Shown piece after piece: positions 59,699 through 64,000 of a DNA stretch of 64,000 bases (positions are counted from its first letter, which is position 1; every line of letters begins with the position of its first letter). The stretch comes from Silene conica (Eukaryota > Streptophyta > Magnoliopsida > Caryophyllales > Caryophyllaceae): contig CM055311.2 in assembly GCA_029255685.2 (NCBI GenBank), forward strand, positions 60,353,048-60,417,047. Reading direction: 5' to 3'. A program made the translations under genes and the position numbers. Under the pieces are notes generated by a model. It was not told the DNA's origin. It did not search any database and saw only the letters and a program-made list of their open reading frames with translations.

Positions 59699-61112
59699 AT
59701 TATAATATGATTACTTGTTGACTATTTTATTTTCACATTTAACTCTTTTTCAGGTTCAGTGACAAAGACGTTTCTACTCTTATAACACAGACCATTATTT
59801 GCAACTACAAGGAGTATGCGCCCAACTGGTCAAATGCGTCGGATGCCATCAAGGAAGAGTGGTGGAATTGGTTTGAGGTATTTATTAACTGTTACCTATT
59901 TCCGTTTTATTATTTATTACCTATTTATTGTTTCATATTTATTTAACTATATATTTTTTTTAAAACAGAAACATGTTACCTTTCACCCTCGTGATAGAGC
60001 AGCGGTTAAGTCGGCGTGGGAAGACAAGATGAAAGACCGCCTCCGCAAAAAAATCCACTACGCTATGAAGAAACCTACGGAGCAAAGGCCTCAATGGATA
60101 CCGGCCGATATTTTCGAACAACTTAAGGCTAGAAAGGATGATCCAAAATTTCAAGACAAATCCGATAAAAACAAAACCAACCGGATGTCAGGAAGTACCG
60201 AAAAAGGCAAGGCCTTAGGTACTCACATTATGGGTCGTAAAAACACCTTACAGTTGATGGATGAAATGATAATTTCTTAGTTTTTACTTCACTTTTTCTT
60301 GTCTTGAATAATTTTTAAACAATTTTCACCCTTTGACAATCTTGAGTGTTTTTTTTAACAAGTGTCGTTGGATTTAAATTGCAGGCTGGAGAAGATGGGA
60401 GGAATGTACCATCCGCCTTGAAGTTGTTGGAGAAGACAAAAAAGCATGCCAAGAAGGGTTGGCTATCAACGAAACCCAAAGCACTATTTGTAAGTTAACA
60501 GAAACTTTTCTTTATGTTTTAGTAATTTGGTTTACTAATTAATTAACGTATACTAATAACACTTTATTTTTGTTTTGTAGGAAAAAGTTTTCTCAAGAAA
60601 GTCGAAAATGATAAGTGAAGGGATCCCGGAGCAAGATATCGACGACAACGAGATCTACTTCGAAGAAGTAGGCGGTTTCAACAAGAAAGGGTTGATACTC
60701 GGTATGGGAAATGCAGCCCCAGTCATTTACGAGCGTCGTCGTCACTCAAGTGCTGGGACCCAGTCATCATACACCCCAGGTTTGTATTTTATAGTTTATT
60801 AAAAATTAAGACTAACCAATTATTTAACCGTTTATTAAATGAATATAATATCATGTTTGACTATTCATTGCAGGTATCGTCGGCAGAGTTCTTCGAGAGA
60901 ATGCTCAGCTAAGAGAACGTGATCTCGAGACATCCCAAAGACTGAAGGCAATTGAAGAGTTCTTAAGTCAACGGGGGGAGTTCACTACTCAGAGCTGCAA
61001 CCCGGGAGGCTTTTCTCAGCCGAGACGCGACTTCGATGATGATGACGGCGACAATGCTAGGGCGGCCAGCCATTTCGCCACCCCACAGCCCACCGACACG
61101 ACCGTTAGATAG
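59426..61112 (+). CDS. CACTA TNP1-like protein (Transposase_24 type), six exons
   Basis: Exons 59426-59577, 59754-59877, from 59969 to about 60240 (donor not fixed), 60385-60489, 60581-60779, 60874-61112 (TAG). Protein opens MPGGRRRGSGSRQTEG, then WFSDKDVSTLI, APNWSNASDAIKEEWWNWFE, HVTFHPRDRAAVKSAWEDKM, AMKKPTEQRPQWIPADIFEQL and DKNKTNRMSGSTEKGKALGT, the pattern of the plant Ptta/En/Spm family (PF03004). The C-terminus has an ELRERDLE-like coiled-coil region. In En/Spm the second protein binds subterminal repeats. Apart from the unresolved exon 3 donor the exons are open. Confidence 0.82.
59611..59696. repeat. AT microsatellite in TNP1 intron 1
   Basis: Over 40 uninterrupted AT units. Its length is probably unstable. 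Confidence 0.97.
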
Positions 61113-61354
61113 GTTTACTAGGTTGTTTAGTTGGTGTACCGCAGATTATGTTTAGTTTTTAGTTGGATGATCATTTGTAAAACCTTCATTTTAGTTATGA
61201 AAAGACGTTTTAAAAACCTTGTCTCCGACAAGTTCTTTGTTGCTGGGTTGTTTTTGCTGAAATTGCAGGTTTGGAGAGCTTGCAAAAGGGAAAAATGAGC
61301 CATTTCATTGGAAATGGGGAGCTGGAAAAACGGCTGAAACACGAAAATCATACA

Positions 61355-61795
61355 GGAATTTGCGACGGAAATGTCTCAATTTGCGACGGAATTCCGTCGC
61401 AAACCTTGACCAGAAGTCAAGGTCAGTCAAGGTTTGTGACGGAAATTCCGTCGCAAATAGTCCCTTTTGCGACGGATTTTCCGTCGCAAACCTTGACTGA
61501 CTTTGACCAAAAGTCAAGGTCAGTCAAGATTTGCCGGATTTTCCGTCGCAAAAGGGACTATTTGCGACGGAATTTCCGTCGCAAACCTTGACTGACCTTG
61601 ACTTCTGGTCAAGGTCAGTCCGTCGCAAAATAAGGTCAATCCGTCGCAAAATGTTTGCGACGGAAAATTCCGTCGCAAAATAACTTTTTGCGACAAAAAT
61701 AAGGGACAGACACAGGCCGTCGCAATTCCGTCGCAAAATCATCATTTGCGACGGATTTAACCCTTTTTGCGACAGACCATTCCGTCGCAAAGAGC
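61355..61795. repeat. CACTA right subterminal repeats
   Basis: About twenty GCGACGGAA / TTCCGTCGC units with GACCTTGACTTCTGGTCAAGG-type spacers, mirroring the left block. Confidence 0.9.
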
Positions 61796-61892
61796 GTATT
61801 GTTTTGTAGTGAGGGTAGACCCTACCCGGACCCGAACCCGAACCCTCTAGGTCGGGTATGTGTCCATTAATTTCAGACCATTAGGGTTTAGG

Positions 61893-62926
61893 TGGTTGGA
61901 GCATATGTCCTCTACAGTTAGTGCGGCTACAAACTAAATCTCTTACAAGATTACGAAGAGATACTTTATATATTTATCAAGTAATTAACGTAAATCAGTA
62001 ACAGTTGGCTCGCTAGAAATTTGACGTTATTGTCATACTGATGGCGGTGATTAATTGGTCTCTATCGGTCACACCTATAGGATGGTTCTAAGAAATGTGA
62101 TTATATATTGATATAATTACACTGATGCCTAAATTGACAAAATGTTAGTCATTGAAATAATACGAATAATTATTTAATATGATTAAATGATTATTAGGAG
62201 AAATGAATTAAAATGTTAATTTTAAATAAATATAAATGTTATTTATAAATGATATAAGTTTTAATATGCGATATTAAAATTAATTGATTATACGATAATT
62301 AATTATATTCTTCTAATATTTATATATATGTTAAATTATAATATTGGATAAGTCTCGTAGATACTTGTTTATTTCCGACTCAACCGAAATACACGTTTAG
62401 TTCGGTCGAAATACTCGATTGATTTCGGTCCACATATTATGATTTAATAGATATAATATATAAATTTAATAACTTCCAAAATAATATTTTCCAATAATTA
62501 ATAAAAATAAGTTTTTATTTTTATTGGAGATAATAGTCGGTTTTGGGAGTTACTAAGCCGTGAGGACTCGTGCCAAACAAGAGCTATACTCTTTTTTGGA
62601 TTCTCACAATATTATTTCCACCGAACCTTTTTATATTAACAGTATAAATAGGGTTCGGAACCTAGCACAAATCATACGAAAAAAACGCGAGGCTTGAACG
62701 AGAATCGTGTGAGCATATTTCTTGGAACATCTTGGGTGCAATTGGTGGGAGGATTTCTATTGTTAGGTTGTTCTTAGGCCGAAAGCAAAGGACTAAAAGT
62801 TATTTCTTCCCTTCTTATATTGATTTAATTACGTTTGTTACATTTATATCAAAGTTAATTTTGATATAATTGTAATCATGATAATAATACGATTAATATC
62901 ATTATGAATATACGATATTTCGTACA
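61893..62926 (+). mobile_element. Copia-type LTR, third family member
   Basis: Starts TGGTTGGAGCATATGTCC and ends TTTCGTACA, about 1034 bp, with the family block TTTGACGTTATTGTCATACTGATGG and CACCTATAGGATGG. The orientation is opposite to the two others. No matching target duplication was found at its ends. No internal region, so probably also solo. Confidence 0.82.
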
Positions 62927-63012
62927 TGAGTCGGGTATGGGTCCAAGGTATGTGACTCAGGGTCGGGTTAAGGTCTTGATGGACTCTACCTAGGCCCTAC
63001 CCATTGCCAACC

Positions 63013-64000
63013 CTAACAACAACCATTCCTAAGCTCTATGTGAAAGAGATAGTAGTCAGGCTCCATGGTGTTCCTAAAATCATCGTCTCTGACAGGGATA
63101 TAAAGTTCATGAGTTATTTTTGTAAAACTTTATGGAGACTGTTGAACACAAGTTTGTTGTTCAACATATACCATCATCCTAAACAGATGGGCAAATAGTG
63201 TTAGTATCAAGACACTAGGGAGGATTTGAGATGTATTGTTGGCAAATTATTGAAAGACTGCGATTTAAAGCTATCTCAAGCTGAGTTTTCCTTCGACATA
63301 GCATCATCATTTGCAACAGGCCATAATCCATTTGAGGTGGTCTATGAGGTCAATCCTTTAATGCCTTTAGATCTGTCAAGTGTACATAAGGAACAAATGA
63401 ACTATTATGCCAAGAAACAAGCAGAACATATCCCGAGACTACATGATTCAGTCAAGAGACAAATTGAGGAGGCTTATAAATCATATCAGAAGCAGGCCAT
63501 GGTTCCAAGGAAGAAGAAATAATTTGTCCTAGGGGATCTGGTATGGATACATGTCATTAAAGAAAGATTCCCAACTAAGAGAAATAACAAGTTAATGCCA
63601 AGAGCTTAGGGTCTTTTTGAAATCATTGAGAGGATTGGTCCAAATGCATACAAAGTTGACCTTCTTGATGAGTATGGTGTTCATGGAAAATTTAACATTA
63701 GTTATTTAGGCCGATAATATGAAGAGTCTGTTGGTGAAGATGAACATATCTTGAGGTCAAACTCCTTTTAACCTGGAGATGCTACAATAAGAGTTGATCA
63801 TCACGGTGCTCCTCAGCCTTACCTTGGCTTAGGATCAAGCCAGGCCTACCTCAGCCTGAACCATCCCCAACACAGGTTCCTAGGAGATTGACAACGTCAA
63901 GTTAGTAGTTGTCAAGCTGGTCAGCTAATATCTTCCTTAATTAAGCTCAAAAGAACTGGAAAATCCGGGGCTCAAAGATTCAGGTTAAGTTCATATTAAG
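63013..64000 (+). mobile_element. Ty3/gypsy integrase fragment, broken, cut by window edge
   Basis: Plus-strand frames give the late integrase core (VKEIVVRLHGVPKIIVSDRD, HHPKQMG; then AEFSFDIASSFATGHNPFEVVY) and a C-terminal part (GDLVWIHVIKERFP, NAYKVDLLDEYGVHGKFN). The fossil has several breaks and lacks reverse transcriptase here. Lineage not resolved; it abuts the composite element on the left. Confidence 0.8.

Larger units (their letters stand above)
57682..61811 (+). mobile_element. CACTA (En/Spm) DNA transposon, 4130 bp
   Basis: Ends CACTACAAAAAAAATACTG and (reversed) CACTACAAAACAATACGC; 3-bp duplication AGG at 57679-57681 and 61812-61814. Subterminal blocks at 57705-58070 and 61360-61795 are packed with both orientations of TTTGCGACGGAATTCCGTCG-type palindromes. 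It carries one gene (TNP1-like) and no TNP2 transposase, so it should need one supplied in trans. Confidence 0.95.
57325..63012. mobile_element. Composite element (GGGTCGGGTATGGGTC ends) hosting two insertions
   Basis: Left GTTGACACTAATGGGTCGGG and right (reversed) GTTGGCAATGGGTAGGG are loosely inverted. GGGTCGGGTATGGGTC-like stretches recur at 57340-57450, 61815-61860 and 62930-62990, showing that one unit was split by the CACTA element and a copia LTR. It resembles in style the GGGATGGCAACGGG hAT-like elements, but assignment is tentative. Confidence 0.45.

Noticed and set aside
61888-62931. A target duplication for the third copia LTR
   Set aside because: The flanks TTAGG and TGAGT do not match.

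Overview
The window reads as nuclear DNA of a eudicot plant: one spliced host gene with typical plant introns sits among dense, nested transposable elements (Athila, Tat-like and chromovirus-like Ty3/gypsy remains, copia LTRs, a LINE, Helitron ends, CACTA, hAT-like and other TIR elements, MITEs). I cannot name the species. No rRNA, tRNA, CRISPR or bacterial-type operon was seen.

Layout. 1-14306: a minus-strand Athila element whose 3' LTR is cut by the window edge. It has gag-protease, pol, a third Athila-type reading frame, a polypurine tract and a tRNA-Asp-type primer site, and is interrupted between gag-protease and pol by a copia solo LTR with a perfect target duplication. 14307-17640: Helitron-like ends including a 412-bp identical direct repeat, a degenerate tandem array, nested MITEs and an AT microsatellite. 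17640-19140: a GC-richer stretch I could not identify. 19335-29860: AT-rich DNA with a copia LTR remnant, MITE pieces, several Helitron ends and a 5'-truncated LINE. 29866-34450: a TIR element carrying a broken plant mobile domain (PMD) gene and a convergent intact 177-codon frame. 34500-41113: Helitron end, hAT-like elements, MITEs, a polyA retro-insertion and a second TIR element of similar design ending just upstream of the host gene.

41120-50640: the only confident host gene, a TSL-kinase interacting protein 1 (TKI1)-like SANT-domain gene. I resolved 14 coding exons that join in frame to 816 codons. Its middle carries a tandem duplication of one exon plus its intron.

50640-64000: a Tat-like LTR with a chromovirus 3' end inside it, a chromovirus LTR with a second copia solo LTR inside it, then a composite holding a 4130-bp CACTA element (3-bp duplication AGG, one TNP1-like gene) and a third LTR of the same copia family, and finally a broken gypsy integrase fragment reaching the right edge.

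The transposon genes serve their own elements. The host gene is likely a nuclear regulatory protein, and the nearest elements lie in its promoter-proximal DNA and introns.
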